The notes below the pieces were generated by a model. The model saw nothing but the letters and a program-made list of their open reading frames with translations. It searched no databases and was not told where the DNA came from. The position numbers were made by a program, and so were the translations under genes. A stretch of DNA of 28,588 nt, taken from positions 1 to 28,588 of the IMG/VR virus record IMGVR_UViG_3300008120_000779; one strand, written 5' to 3'. Origin of the DNA: a virus. This document shows positions 14,605-21,743 of the stretch, piece by piece (within the stretch, counting starts at the first letter, position 1; the number at the start of each line of letters is the position of its first letter).

Positions 14605-15144
14605 ATGGCAACAACTAAAAAGAAAACATTTACCTACAAAGAATGTGGTAAAAACTATTTAATGGAAGTAGAGTTTGGAATACAATTCAAGGGAACAGAT
14701 AACGAATACTTTACTATTACCGGGGATGTAATGGAGCAGGTAAATTCAAAGTTAGGTGTAAGCAAATATGGCGAGGAATACAAGTTAGTAGATGGGAAGT
14801 ATTATGCTGAATACATGGGCGGCTGCATACATGATGAGATTAAAAAAGTAACTAGAGAATTCAATGACCTAATTCCAATGCACCTAGCAAAGTTAAATGG
14901 TATGCCGATGCACGCCTTCGCTAATGGATTCTACCATCTTAAACATGGGTTCAATGACACTCCTACGGGCAGTGAAGATTTCAAGGTAAGGTTCTGTGAC
15001 TATTACAGAATACCTTATGATGTGTTTGACAAACTTATAGAGACTAACAGCCAAGAAGATTACGCTGTTGTGCTTATGAACAATGGAGTAATAGATAAAT
15101 GGATGGATGATGCAAAATCAGTAATAGAAAAATACCAACTATAA
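14605..15144 (+). CDS. Unknown phage protein (179 aa)
   Basis: ATG 14605 after the leader CAATAAACAAAACAAC. The product starts with a Lys-rich segment (MATTKKKTFTYKECGKNYLM), followed by beta-type sequence (FKGTDNEYFTITGDV), a mid-region with GGCIHDEIKKVTREFNDLIP and a His-rich part MPMHAFANGFYHLKHGFND. The pattern NGxxMHAxxNGxYH is seen in unnamed proteins of several phages. His and Asp residues in it could bind a metal, but no known active site can be named. No signal peptide or membrane segment. Confidence 0.7.
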   Translation: MATTKKKTFTYKECGKNYLMEVEFGIQFKGTDNEYFTITGDVMEQVNSKLGVSKYGEEYKLVDGKYYAEYMGGCIHDEIKKVTREFNDLIPMHLAKLNGMPMHAFANGFYHLKHGFNDTPTGSEDFKVRFCDYYRIPYDVFDKLIETNSQEDYAVVLMNNGVIDKWMDDAKSVIEKYQL

Positions 15145-15154
15145 ATATACTACA

Positions 15155-15361
15155 ATGCAATACATATTCCTTATCTTAGCAATAGTATTATTCGGATATG
15201 CTGATGAGCAACCTAACTGCATAATAGGTGGGGTGTTATGCCTAGCCTTTTCTGTATGGATGTTTGCAATTCCGCATAAAGAAAATAAACACAAACGTAA
15301 ACGTAGGGTAGTCAGCAACCTGCCAAAAGCTGACAGTCTTAAGCACTGTTCTAAGGTCTAA
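15155..15361 (+). CDS. Small two-segment membrane protein (68 aa)
   Basis: ATG 15155 to TAA 15361. Two hydrophobic segments (YIFLILAIVLFGYA, residues 3-16, and CIIGGVLCLAFSVWMFAI, 22-39) are joined by a short polar loop (DEQPN), followed by a strongly basic tail (HKENKHKRKRRV). The positive tail should face the cytoplasm, placing both ends inside. Proteins of this shape include holins and small inner-membrane regulators. Nothing else here points to lysis, so holin is only a possibility. Confidence 0.6.
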   Translation: MQYIFLILAIVLFGYADEQPNCIIGGVLCLAFSVWMFAIPHKENKHKRKRRVVSNLPKADSLKHCSKV

Positions 15362-15404
15362 AGAACGTGGCACAAACATTCACAAACATTTAAAAACAAA
15401 AACT

Positions 15405-15794
15405 ATGTCACAGACAACTATCTCCAACGACTTACTGAAAGCTATTTATGACAATGGCAACGACGCTGTAAAGGACTATGTACTGTCCGCAGTACCCGAC
15501 TTACTAGCTACATCAACAGATGGCTTCGTGCTTAACATCGACTCGGATTCGCTCTCACGCTTTGTTGATACGCTGGATGTATCCGATTACAATGACACAC
15601 GCCTAATCGAGGTAATCAATAATACCGCATCTGGTAACGAAGCAGGACATGGATTCTATCTTCACAGACAAGGGGACAGCGTACAATGGTACACTGCACC
15701 TACTAAAAAGGGTAAGGCTGTTCGCCTCGTGCCTGTATTTGCAGGTACTGACGCAGAACAACACCTAGTTGACCTCGGATACACACAACTCTAA
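15405..15794 (+). CDS. Unknown acidic protein (129 aa)
   Basis: ATG 15405 after the leader TTTAAAAACAAAAACT. The product is acidic, opens with MSQTTISNDLLKAIYDNGND, continues with VKDYVLSAVPDLLATSTDGF and ends VFAGTDAEQHLVDLGYTQL. It looks like a single soluble alpha/beta domain. No motif or family is recognised. A clear terminator 12 nt downstream ends this transcription unit. Confidence 0.65.
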   Translation: MSQTTISNDLLKAIYDNGNDAVKDYVLSAVPDLLATSTDGFVLNIDSDSLSRFVDTLDVSDYNDTRLIEVINNTASGNEAGHGFYLHRQGDSVQWYTAPTKKGKAVRLVPVFAGTDAEQHLVDLGYTQL

Positions 15795-15805
15795 TATCTC
15801 ACAAA

Positions 15806-15834
15806 TCAGCAGGGTAGTACATCTGCCCTGCTTT
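15806..15834 (+). terminator. Intrinsic terminator
   Basis: AGCAGGG (15806-15812) pairs with CCCTGCT (15824-15830) across an 11-nt loop, followed by TTTT. It lies between the 129-aa gene and the next cassette, and its T run merges into the next leader. Confidence 0.8.
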
Positions 15835-15858
15835 TTATTCACTTAAAACAAAAATAAC

Positions 15859-16029
15859 ATGGATAAGAATAAACAGCAAGATATGCACGGAGCAATTATG
15901 AAAGCAAATGACAATATACGGTGGGAGATTGAACAAAAGATTGAACTGATAAAAATATACTTGTCTGAAGCTGGATATAGTGATGAAGATATAAACGAAT
16001 ATTTGGACAATACAACATTCCATTATTAA
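15859..16029 (+). CDS. Small acidic helical protein (56 aa)
   Basis: ATG 15859 after the leader ACTTAAAACAAAAATAAC; TAA at 16029. The product starts MDKNKQQDMHGAIMKANDNI and is predicted helical (EIEQKIELIKIYLSEAGYSD). The end EDINEYLDNTTFHY is acidic. No motif is recognised. The leader and the position 19 nt before the next start support it as the first gene of the cassette that includes the 515-aa gene. Confidence 0.6.
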   Translation: MDKNKQQDMHGAIMKANDNIRWEIEQKIELIKIYLSEAGYSDEDINEYLDNTTFHY

Positions 16030-16048
16030 TCACTTAAAACAAAAACAA

Positions 16049-17596
16049 ATGTTCACGTACAACACAAAAGACAGAATGCGTAAAGCAAACTGTTACTACT
16101 CAGTAGAACTAGAAGGCATGGAAAACGTGCACATAAGGGGTGCAATGTTCGGCTACTACAAATCAGGTAGCGATAAAGAAAGAGATGAAAATGATAGATG
16201 GCCCGATGATGGTCTTATGCTAATGAAGCCTGGTAAACTGCTAAAGAAAATGGCTGAAGCAACAGAAACTGATGTAACCGACCTTGATATCGAAAATGCT
16301 GTCAATCGCCTAAAGAACATCATCTCTATCCACGGAGACGAGCATGGTGAAGGTGGCGAATTACCTATGCTATGTATAGTAAAAGGCGAACTGATAGGTG
16401 CTTACTATCTGGAAGATAACTACCTCGAAGGAATAGGCAATCTCGGAAGTAGTTGTATGCGGTATGAAAGCTGCCTTCCTGCATTTAGAATATACGAGGA
16501 CAATCAGGATTCTATATCAATGCTGGTACTCAAATCACACACAAACAAAGTAATTGCAAGGGCTTTACTATGGAAGCTCAATGCAGAGTACTACATGGAT
16601 ACTGTTTACAGCATCAAGGACAACTACAGAGATATGCTTATTGACTATGCAAAGCGTCATGATTTCTTCTACAAATCGCAGCAGTCCTGCCATCACAATG
16701 TATTTGACAGGAAGGGGGATGAGCATATAACTCCTTTCATCATCAGCGTACCCATCAACTTCGACACATCGTGGAAGGTGCCATACATGGATACTATGTT
16801 CTTTGCTGTCAAGCGTGATGACCAATGGTATGCTACTAATTGTGCAGTTGAATCCGATACAGAAATATACAGAATGAGAAGTACTGGAGGTAGGGCTGAG
16901 ACAAGATGGTACCCTGCTGAAAACTATCTGCTACACATGGAGGTATCATTCTCGCTTCTGCATAAAACATTCGTTTCTGATGCGGCTAAGAAGTGGATAG
17001 ATGATAACGACATAAGAGATATACCTAACAGCGTTATGAAGGATGTCATTAAGGATGATGAAAGCGGTAACTCCGACTACCGCAGATACTTCTTATTTGA
17101 AGAAGAAGAAGAGGAGGAAGAAGATGAGAACATGGTTTACTGCGAATACCTAGGAGAGTACAGAGACTATGACGACTGCACTTACATAAACAGAGGTGAG
17201 AGAAGAGATGAGTATGTGCTTAATGAAGATGCTGTTGAAGTACGTGGAGACTATTGGTATTCAGGAGATTCAGATATTGTATGGGTTGATTCTGATGGGG
17301 AATACTACCACGTAGATGACACATTCTTCTGTGAGTATAATCAAGATACTTACTACATTGGCGATGCAGTATACGTAGAAGACTATGGGGATGTGCATAG
17401 AAATGACGTAGAAGAAGTAGCTGTTCTTATTGATGGCACATGGTATAATAAAGACAACTGTGTTCAATGTGCAATCAGCGGTGTATGGATGCAAGAAGGG
17501 GATGAGCAAGAGCTTCCAGATGGCAGATTAGTAACGCAGGATGAGTACGACAAGTTTATGGAAGAGAATCAAGAAGAAGAAGAAGAGAGACCTTAA
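16049..17596 (+). CDS. Large acidic protein with a conserved phage domain and Cys-rich C-terminus (515 aa)
   Basis: ATG 16049 after the leader ACTTAAAACAAAAACAA. Residues 1-315 form one domain with GNLGSSCMRYESC (131-142) and, later, VLKSHTNKVIARALLWKL (160-177), followed by the segment YYMDTVYS. I have seen this pattern in unnamed proteins of many phages; function is unknown. Eight consecutive Glu (351-358) form a linker. The C-terminal 155 residues hold repeats of the type CEYLGEYRDYDDC (365-377) and FCEYNQDTYY, then CVQCAISGVWMQEGD (471-485), with a Glu-rich end. These resemble small zinc-ribbon or WW-like beta repeats. The protein is very acidic overall and might mimic DNA, but that is a guess. 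Confidence 0.75.
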   Translation: MFTYNTKDRMRKANCYYSVELEGMENVHIRGAMFGYYKSGSDKERDENDRWPDDGLMLMKPGKLLKKMAEATETDVTDLDIENAVNRLKNIISIHGDEHGEGGELPMLCIVKGELIGAYYLEDNYLEGIGNLGSSCMRYESCLPAFRIYEDNQDSISMLVLKSHTNKVIARALLWKLNAEYYMDTVYSIKDNYRDMLIDYAKRHDFFYKSQQSCHHNVFDRKGDEHITPFIISVPINFDTSWKVPYMDTMFFAVKRDDQWYATNCAVESDTEIYRMRSTGGRAETRWYPAENYLLHMEVSFSLLHKTFVSDAAKKWIDDNDIRDIPNSVMKDVIKDDESGNSDYRRYFLFEEEEEEEEDENMVYCEYLGEYRDYDDCTYINRGERRDEYVLNEDAVEVRGDYWYSGDSDIVWVDSDGEYYHVDDTFFCEYNQDTYYIGDAVYVEDYGDVHRNDVEEVAVLIDGTWYNKDNCVQCAISGVWMQEGDEQELPDGRLVTQDEYDKFMEENQEEEEERP

Positions 17597-17620
17597 TCAT
17601 TAACAATTAAAACAAACAAC

Positions 17621-18880
17621 ATGATAGACAATTTATTTAAAAGCATCCTTGAGGTGCAGTCATACTCAGGCAGAGTCGAACGTATGACACAACTGATAAC
17701 CAATTTAGCCAAGTCATTCGGTGCTACTGTTAAGATAGACAATGGTAATGTGTACGTAACCAAAGGTAAGCCGAAAGCAAATGGCTATCCATGTATGGTG
17801 GCTCATACAGATACTGTCCACGACATTGTTGCTGACAATGAATACTCCGTAGGATATGACACTACAAACGGAATCATATATGCTTACAATCCAGTTAAGC
17901 GTAACTTCACGGGTATCGGTGGCGATGATAAGGTAGGTATCTACATAGCCCTAGCGGCAGTGCGAGACTTCGACAGCATCAAAGCTGTATTCTTTAGAGA
18001 TGAGGAGATAGGATGCGTAGGCAGTGGACTTGCCGACCTGACATTCTTCTCCGATTGTATGTATGCCTTGCAGTGCGATAGACGTGGCAATGGAGACTTC
18101 ATCAACAACATCAGCGGTACCGACATATCATCCGCAGCCTTCCAAAATGATATTAAAGACATCATAAAAAGACACGATTACTCCTTTACCAAAGGTATGA
18201 CAACAGACGTTGGTAAGCTGACATCGCTTGGCGTAGGCATAAGCTGTGCTAACATGAGTTGCGGCTACTACAATCCGCATCAGCCTGAAGAGATTATAGT
18301 AGTAGATGACGTAGAAAATTGCAAGGATATGGTATATACAATAATTTACAGCTTAGACAATAAGTATCCTCATACACCACCACCAAAGCCTGTATATTCT
18401 GGCAAAGATTACTATGGCAATCCTTACAATTTCGGTAGCTTTTATGACGAAGCTAAGGTAGAGCCTAAGTCTTACAAGACGTATGACAATAATGACTTTG
18501 TACACATTGACTTCCCCTTTGAGGATGAGCTGGTAAAGATGACAGATGCCGATATATACGACTACTGCATAGCTACATTCTTCGGTTACTATTACATGGG
18601 TAATGGTGTGTATCAGTATGAAGATGAGCAAACACTTGATTGTGTGTATCAAGGCAAGGCGGATATGGACCTTCCATCACTTGAATCGTTGCTTGATAAA
18701 GATGAGTTGGAATGGTTGTACGAACAAGCAGACCAGATAGAACAGCAAAGAGATTATCTGATAAGCAAAAGCAAGACAGGGTGCGTATGCTGTGGTACTA
18801 AAAAGATAAGTGAAGACAGCAAACTATATTATGATGGTATGTGCTACCAATGCTACAATCAAAAAGCGTTTGGGTGGTAG
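17621..18880 (+). CDS. M20-type metallopeptidase with a C-terminal zinc-ribbon-like tail
   Basis: 419 aa from ATG 17621 after the leader CAATTAAAACAAACAAC. The zinc and catalytic residues of the M20 peptidase family are all visible in order: VAHTDTVHD (H62, D64 catalytic), GIGGDDKVG (D102 bridging), RDEEIG (E128 general base, E129), CDRRG (D153) and YNPHQ (H220). A classical M20 dimerisation domain seems short or missing, since only about 65 residues separate D153 and H220. The C-terminal 200 residues are extra and end with CVCCGTK and MCYQCYN, a zinc ribbon-like pair. Such enzymes cleave small peptides in the cytoplasm; the phage target is unknown. Aminoacylase-like activity is the alternative. 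Confidence 0.82.
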   Translation: MIDNLFKSILEVQSYSGRVERMTQLITNLAKSFGATVKIDNGNVYVTKGKPKANGYPCMVAHTDTVHDIVADNEYSVGYDTTNGIIYAYNPVKRNFTGIGGDDKVGIYIALAAVRDFDSIKAVFFRDEEIGCVGSGLADLTFFSDCMYALQCDRRGNGDFINNISGTDISSAAFQNDIKDIIKRHDYSFTKGMTTDVGKLTSLGVGISCANMSCGYYNPHQPEEIIVVDDVENCKDMVYTIIYSLDNKYPHTPPPKPVYSGKDYYGNPYNFGSFYDEAKVEPKSYKTYDNNDFVHIDFPFEDELVKMTDADIYDYCIATFFGYYYMGNGVYQYEDEQTLDCVYQGKADMDLPSLESLLDKDELEWLYEQADQIEQQRDYLISKSKTGCVCCGTKKISEDSKLYYDGMCYQCYNQKAFGW

Positions 18881-18889
18881 GGTTCACTC

Positions 18890-19150
18890 TCACGCTTTCT
18901 TGGTCGACTTACCGTTGGCTCCTTGCCTTGCTCGGTTCTTCGACTTATGCTCCTTTACGAGCTTACCACTCTTGGTATGGCTCATATCCATATCATCCCC
19001 ATTGCCATACGTTCCAGCCTTTCTGTTGGCTTTATTCAGCTCAGAACGGTACTTGCGCTGCTTGGGGTTCTTATTGTAGAGGGCATCGTAAGCCATCTTA
19101 CGCTTCTTAGCGTCAGGGTTCTTATCGTAGTATTGTTGAGTCTTAGCCAT
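18890..19150 (-). CDS. Small basic protein on the opposite strand (86 aa)
   Basis: I take ATG 19150 (MAKTQQYYDKNPDAKKRKMA) as the start, two codons inside the longest frame; TAA at 18890. The sequence contains KANRKAGTYGNGDDMDMSHT and KLVKEHKSKNRARQGANGKS, a pattern familiar from small basic proteins of many tailed phages and some large viruses. It is the only minus-strand gene in the rightward arm and converges with the peptidase gene (9 nt between stops). A TATATTTG box at 19161-19154 (minus strand) lies just before the start, with a CAAA/TTTG 23 nt further, so it may have its own promoter and a nearly leaderless mRNA. The basic composition resembles the head-cluster proteins at 1358-2224. 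Confidence 0.75.
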   Translation of the reverse strand: MAKTQQYYDKNPDAKKRKMAYDALYNKNPKQRKYRSELNKANRKAGTYGNGDDMDMSHTKSGKLVKEHKSKNRARQGANGKSTKKA

Positions 19151-19192
19151 AAGCAAATATAATAATTTTTAATAATCACTAAAACAAAACAA

Positions 19193-19402
19193 ATGAACAC
19201 TAAACAATTTGACGTTATCTCTCCTGATGGATTCTCCATCCACCCATCCGATGTTTATCCAACTAAAAAGAAAGCCATTAAGGCTTTTGAAGATTGGAAG
19301 AAACGATACGAAATACAAGGGTATTACAGTTCCATGAATTATGGCAGAATACCACTTGATGAACTGCATAACTATATAGAAATCAAATCAATTAACAACT
19401 AA
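19193..19402 (+). CDS. Small protein of unknown function (69 aa)
   Basis: ATG 19193 after the leader TCACTAAAACAAAACAA. The product opens MNTKQFDVISPDGFSIHPSD and continues with a helix TKKKAIKAFEDWKKRYEIQG. The layout (beta hairpin, Lys-rich helix with W-KR-E-QGYYS) is common to short proteins of Bacteroidetes phages and plasmids, none of known function. It begins the transcription unit on the far side of the inverted gene. Confidence 0.65.
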   Translation: MNTKQFDVISPDGFSIHPSDVYPTKKKAIKAFEDWKKRYEIQGYYSSMNYGRIPLDELHNYIEIKSINN

Positions 19403-19415
19403 TAAAACAAATCTT

Positions 19416-19640
19416 ATGTTCATAGAATTAACAGAATTAAATGGAAATAAATTTATAGGGAATATTAATGAATTAAAACGTGTATTCATTACATCTGAAG
19501 GAAAAACTGCGGTTTCTGGATGGAATAATAATGGTTATTTTGAAGTACAAGAAGACTACGATGATGTAATTGACAGGATAAACCTAATACAAAGCGCTGA
19601 TTATCTTAAAAGAAAAGTTCTTAGAATTTATGACAATTAA
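19416..19640 (+). CDS. Small protein of unknown function (74 aa)
   Basis: ATG 19416 after ACTAATAAAACAAATCTT, 13 nt after the previous stop. The product MFIELTELNGNKFIGNINEL is beta-rich at the start, then VSGWNNNGYFEVQEDYDDVI, ending in a helix. The pattern 'MFIELT...N...I.I..I..V' resembles short phage or mobile-element proteins read as small beta-barrels. No catalytic residues are evident. Confidence 0.6.
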   Translation: MFIELTELNGNKFIGNINELKRVFITSEGKTAVSGWNNNGYFEVQEDYDDVIDRINLIQSADYLKRKVLRIYDN

Positions 19641-19651
19641 AACAAATAAAC

Positions 19652-19921
19652 ATGATTCAAACAACAATCAAACAAACAATCAATGTGCTAGGGATAGACT
19701 TGGATATTGACTTTGACATAAACTATAGCATAGAGAATAGTGGGATAGGCGGCTATGAGTATATGGGCTTCAGTGGGTATGATAAAGGATACGACTACCC
19801 TGATATTCAAACAGTATCATGGGATGAAAGCCTATACGATACATGGCAAAATACTGAAATCAAAAGGCTGTCCAAAACTAGTGACTTTGATGAAAGCATA
19901 TATAAAAAAATAAAAATATGA
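19652..19921 (+). CDS. Acidic Gly/Tyr-rich protein of unknown function (89 aa)
   Basis: ATG 19652 after the leader CAATTAAAACAAATAAAC. After MIQTTIKQTINVLGIDLDID comes a Gly/Tyr-rich section (GIGGYEYMGFSGYDKGYDYP) and a helical end. The stop TGA overlaps the next start (ATGA), indicating translational coupling with the basic 56-aa protein downstream. A pair of an acidic and a basic small protein in one unit could form a complex such as a toxin-antitoxin pair, but no toxin family is recognised. Confidence 0.6.
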   Translation: MIQTTIKQTINVLGIDLDIDFDINYSIENSGIGGYEYMGFSGYDKGYDYPDIQTVSWDESLYDTWQNTEIKRLSKTSDFDESIYKKIKI

Positions 19922-20088
19922 AATTACTAATCAAAAGCCTTATTAAGGCGACAAAAAGAAAACGTAAATCACAACGTATAGAATCATGGAAAGATATTAT
20001 GCACAGATATAAAGACCTTCCAGATGGAGAGTTTATTGATGAATTACTGGAGAAATACCACCCTCCACTAAGAAAAAATACTATCTAA
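19918..20088 (+). CDS. Small basic protein, translationally coupled (56 aa)
   Basis: ATG 19918 lies within the previous gene's stop (ATGA), and the frame ends at TAA 20088. The N-terminal half is very basic (LIKSLIKATKRKRKSQRIES) and could bind nucleic acid or a membrane surface; the second half is a helix with DLPDGEFIDELLEKYHPP. No A-rich leader is present, as expected if it is translated by re-initiation. Confidence 0.6.
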   Translation: MKLLIKSLIKATKRKRKSQRIESWKDIMHRYKDLPDGEFIDELLEKYHPPLRKNTI

Positions 20089-20090
20089 AT

Positions 20091-20119
20091 TTTGATAATT
20101 AAATTAAATATACTATATT
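20091..20119 (+). promoter_or_regulatory. Candidate promoter with a TATATTGCAT box, copy 1
   Basis: TTTG (20091-20094) is followed after 19 nt by TATATTGC (20114-20121). The spacing fits Bacteroidetes promoters; the -7 box departs from TAnnTTTG in its last two bases. Read as sigma70-type it is TTGATA-N16-TATATT. A near copy at 27553-27584 suggests that the element is real. Confidence 0.5.
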
Positions 20120-20137
20120 GCATTAAATTGTTTCTAT

Positions 20138-20242
20138 ATGATAAAGTTTATAACAGTATTCGGAATATTCGCATTTGCTTGTTATCTCTGGGCATTAGTA
20201 CTAGAGATAAGAGAGTGCATATCTAAGAAAAATTTTGATTGA
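20138..20242 (+). CDS. Tiny single-span membrane protein (34 aa)
   Basis: ATG 20138 to TGA 20242. The product MIKFITVFGIFAFACYLWAL continues VLEIRECISKKNFD: one membrane segment (about 4-22) and a short charged tail. It lies between the TATATTGCAT promoter and a terminator, as the only gene of a very short transcript. There is no A-rich leader immediately before the start, so it is less certain than its neighbours. Confidence 0.5.
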   Translation: MIKFITVFGIFAFACYLWALVLEIRECISKKNFD

Positions 20243-20255
20243 TACATAAGCCCAA

Positions 20256-20288
20256 CAGGTGATGTGTCTACATCTGCCTGGATTTTTT
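20256..20288 (+). terminator. Intrinsic terminator after the tiny membrane gene
   Basis: CAGG-t-GATGT (20256-20265) pairs with ACATC-tg-CCTG (20270-20280) around a 4-nt loop with small bulges, then GA and six T (20283-20288). The T run merges into the next leader (TTAACCACTAAAC). Confidence 0.7.
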
Positions 20289-20308
20289 AACCACTAAACT
20301 AAAAACAA

Positions 20309-20503
20309 ATGAAAGGAACTTTAATAACAGTTAACGGAATACCTCACGCCTACTCAGAGTTCTTAAACATGGCATTCGAGCTGTCAATACAAGACAGAAC
20401 AGAACTGAAAGACGACTGGCAGGGAAGCGAGTGTCTATTCAATACAGAACTTGGCTACGCTAAGATTATACCTGATAGTATTATACCAATTAGTAAAAAT
20501 TAA
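20309..20503 (+). CDS. Small protein of unknown function (64 aa)
   Basis: ATG 20309 after the leader TAACCACTAAACTAAAAACAA and directly after a terminator. The product opens MKGTLITVNGIPHAYSEFLN and continues MAFELSIQDRTELKDDWQGS. It appears to be a small soluble beta/alpha protein with one Cys. No family is recognised. It begins the run of genes leading to the OmpR-type regulator. Confidence 0.6.
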   Translation: MKGTLITVNGIPHAYSEFLNMAFELSIQDRTELKDDWQGSECLFNTELGYAKIIPDSIIPISKN

Positions 20504-20515
20504 AAACCAAACACA

Positions 20516-20857
20516 ATGAACAATCTAGTAGAACAAATGATTGAGATAGTTGAGTCAAACGCAGTAGACAACAAAGCTGTCATCCCTGATGTGGAGTCAT
20601 GGGCAATAGCCTGGAGGGAAGAGTCGTCTAATGATAAAGTAACATCAAAGACATACGACCACCATTTCAATAGGCAGGTTGAGATGGCTAAGATTATAGG
20701 AACATACTCTGGATTTATTAAGGCATTACTAATAGACATAAGAACGCATAGAAAATATCCTGCAAAAAACGAAACAGACTTCTTGAATTATCTTGAAACG
20801 GAATGCACAAAGACTGATGATGAACTTAAAGATAAGTGGAATAAATTGTTTAACTAA
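20516..20857 (+). CDS. Unknown helical protein (113 aa)
   Basis: ATG 20516 after AAACCAAACACA. The product is mostly helical (LVEQMIEIVESNAVDNKAVI, then RQVEMAKIIGTYSGFIKALL) and acidic at both ends, with a Trp-rich middle (SWAIAWREE). No Cys pairs, signal or membrane segment. It is followed after 5 nt by the stand-alone DNA-binding domain gene, so the two may work together, for example as a modulator and its regulator. No family is recognised. Confidence 0.65.
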   Translation: MNNLVEQMIEIVESNAVDNKAVIPDVESWAIAWREESSNDKVTSKTYDHHFNRQVEMAKIIGTYSGFIKALLIDIRTHRKYPAKNETDFLNYLETECTKTDDELKDKWNKLFN

Positions 20858-20862
20858 TTAAT

Positions 20863-21135
20863 ATGCAACTAAAAGTAATAGAAGAAACCAAAACAATAGA
20901 GTATAACAACGAGTCGATAATACTAAGCAGAAAAGAATATCAACTACTAAACTATCTTTATAATAACAGCGGCAAGGTTATAAGCAGGGACATACTAATG
21001 AAAGACGTATGGGATTATGACATTGTTTTGGACACTAGAACAGTAGATGTTCATATCAGAAAACTTAGAAAGAGACTGCCAGGTATACAGATAATTACAA
21101 GAAAATGCTTTGGTTATATGTTAATAATTGATTAA
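20863..21135 (+). CDS. Stand-alone OmpR/PhoB-type DNA-binding domain
   Basis: The 90-residue protein is almost exactly one winged-helix effector domain of the OmpR/PhoB family (Trans_reg_C). It has the N-terminal beta strands, then LSRKEYQLLNYLYNNSGKVI (21-40), a helix SRDILMKDVW, the recognition helix region TRTVDVHIRKLRKRL (58-72) and the wing TRKCFGYML (79-87, normally TVRGVGY). There is no receiver domain, so it cannot be controlled by phosphorylation in the usual way. It probably binds direct-repeat DNA sites as a phage transcription regulator. The start ATG 20863 is 5 nt after the previous stop. Confidence 0.85.
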   Translation: MQLKVIEETKTIEYNNESIILSRKEYQLLNYLYNNSGKVISRDILMKDVWDYDIVLDTRTVDVHIRKLRKRLPGIQIITRKCFGYMLIID

Positions 21136-21147
21136 ACCCAATACACA

Positions 21148-21393
21148 ATGACAAAACAAGAGTACTTAAATTACAAGCAGACCGACCAGATGGCTATTCT
21201 GTATCACTTCTACAAGGAAAGATTCGATAGATATAAACATAAACCTTTCCTGCAAAGAAAAGAATTTGATACCTTTGCTACAATGGTAATGGATTTAGGA
21301 TTGGCTTACCAAAGAGCCGAAGAACATTACGATGCAAAGTTTAATGTAATACAACTCGCTGACAAGGAAGGCAAAATAATAATGACATTATAA
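21148..21393 (+). CDS. Unknown helical protein (81 aa)
   Basis: ATG 21148 after ACCCAATACACA, 12 nt after the regulator gene. The product MTKQEYLNYKQTDQMAILYH continues FYKERFDRYKHKPFLQRKEF and ends GKIIMTL. It is helical with many aromatic residues and no Cys. No motif is recognised. A long hairpin follows it, so it is probably the last gene of this unit. Confidence 0.6.
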   Translation: MTKQEYLNYKQTDQMAILYHFYKERFDRYKHKPFLQRKEFDTFATMVMDLGLAYQRAEEHYDAKFNVIQLADKEGKIIMTL

Positions 21394-21398
21394 ATCTT

Positions 21399-21472
21399 TA
21401 ACAGCTCCCTGATGAAATAATTCTAAAACTGTTAGTAATTTAATTATAATCAAGAGGAACAGGGGGCTGTTA
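21399..21472 (+). terminator. Long-range stem-loop, possible terminator or RNA element
   Basis: TAACAGC-t-CCCTG (21399-21411) pairs with CAGGG-g-GCTGTTA (21460-21472), 12 bp with one mismatch, around a 48-nt AT-rich loop. ATTTATT follows, with no true T run. It fills most of the gap between 21393 and 21500. It may end transcription weakly, protect a 3' end, or be a small RNA. Confidence 0.5.
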
Positions 21473-21499
21473 TTTATTAAACAATTAAAAACAAACATC

Positions 21500-21733
21500 A
21501 TGAACATTTACAGAATCCAAACAACTTCTTTTGATGAAGAAGATTTCTACATTCAAACTACATTGAATGATGAGCAATTAAGAAAAGTAATTGAACCTAT
21601 TGTCGAATCAGAAAGAGAGGATGAAAGTGGGGAAACATTCTACGAAAACGAATATTATGTAACTAAACTTTCAGAGGCATACCCTAATGAAGTTGTAGAA
21701 TTTTATCAAGAATTTGAAACTATAACAATCTAA
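21500..21733 (+). CDS. Acidic small protein (77 aa)
   Basis: ATG 21500 after the leader CAATTAAAAACAAACATC. The product is strongly acidic (about one third Asp/Glu: SFDEEDFYIQTTLNDEQLRK, then EPIVESEREDESGETFYENE) with almost no basic residues outside the first third. It is 10 nt before the ERF recombinase gene. Small acidic proteins in such places can mimic DNA or inhibit nucleases, but there is no direct evidence for that here. Confidence 0.6.
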   Translation: MNIYRIQTTSFDEEDFYIQTTLNDEQLRKVIEPIVESEREDESGETFYENEYYVTKLSEAYPNEVVEFYQEFETITI

Positions 21734-21743
21734 AACCAAACAA

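Noticed and set aside
19652-20088. Toxin-antitoxin pair
   Set aside because: Coupled acidic and basic small genes fit the layout, but neither product shows a known toxin or antitoxin motif.
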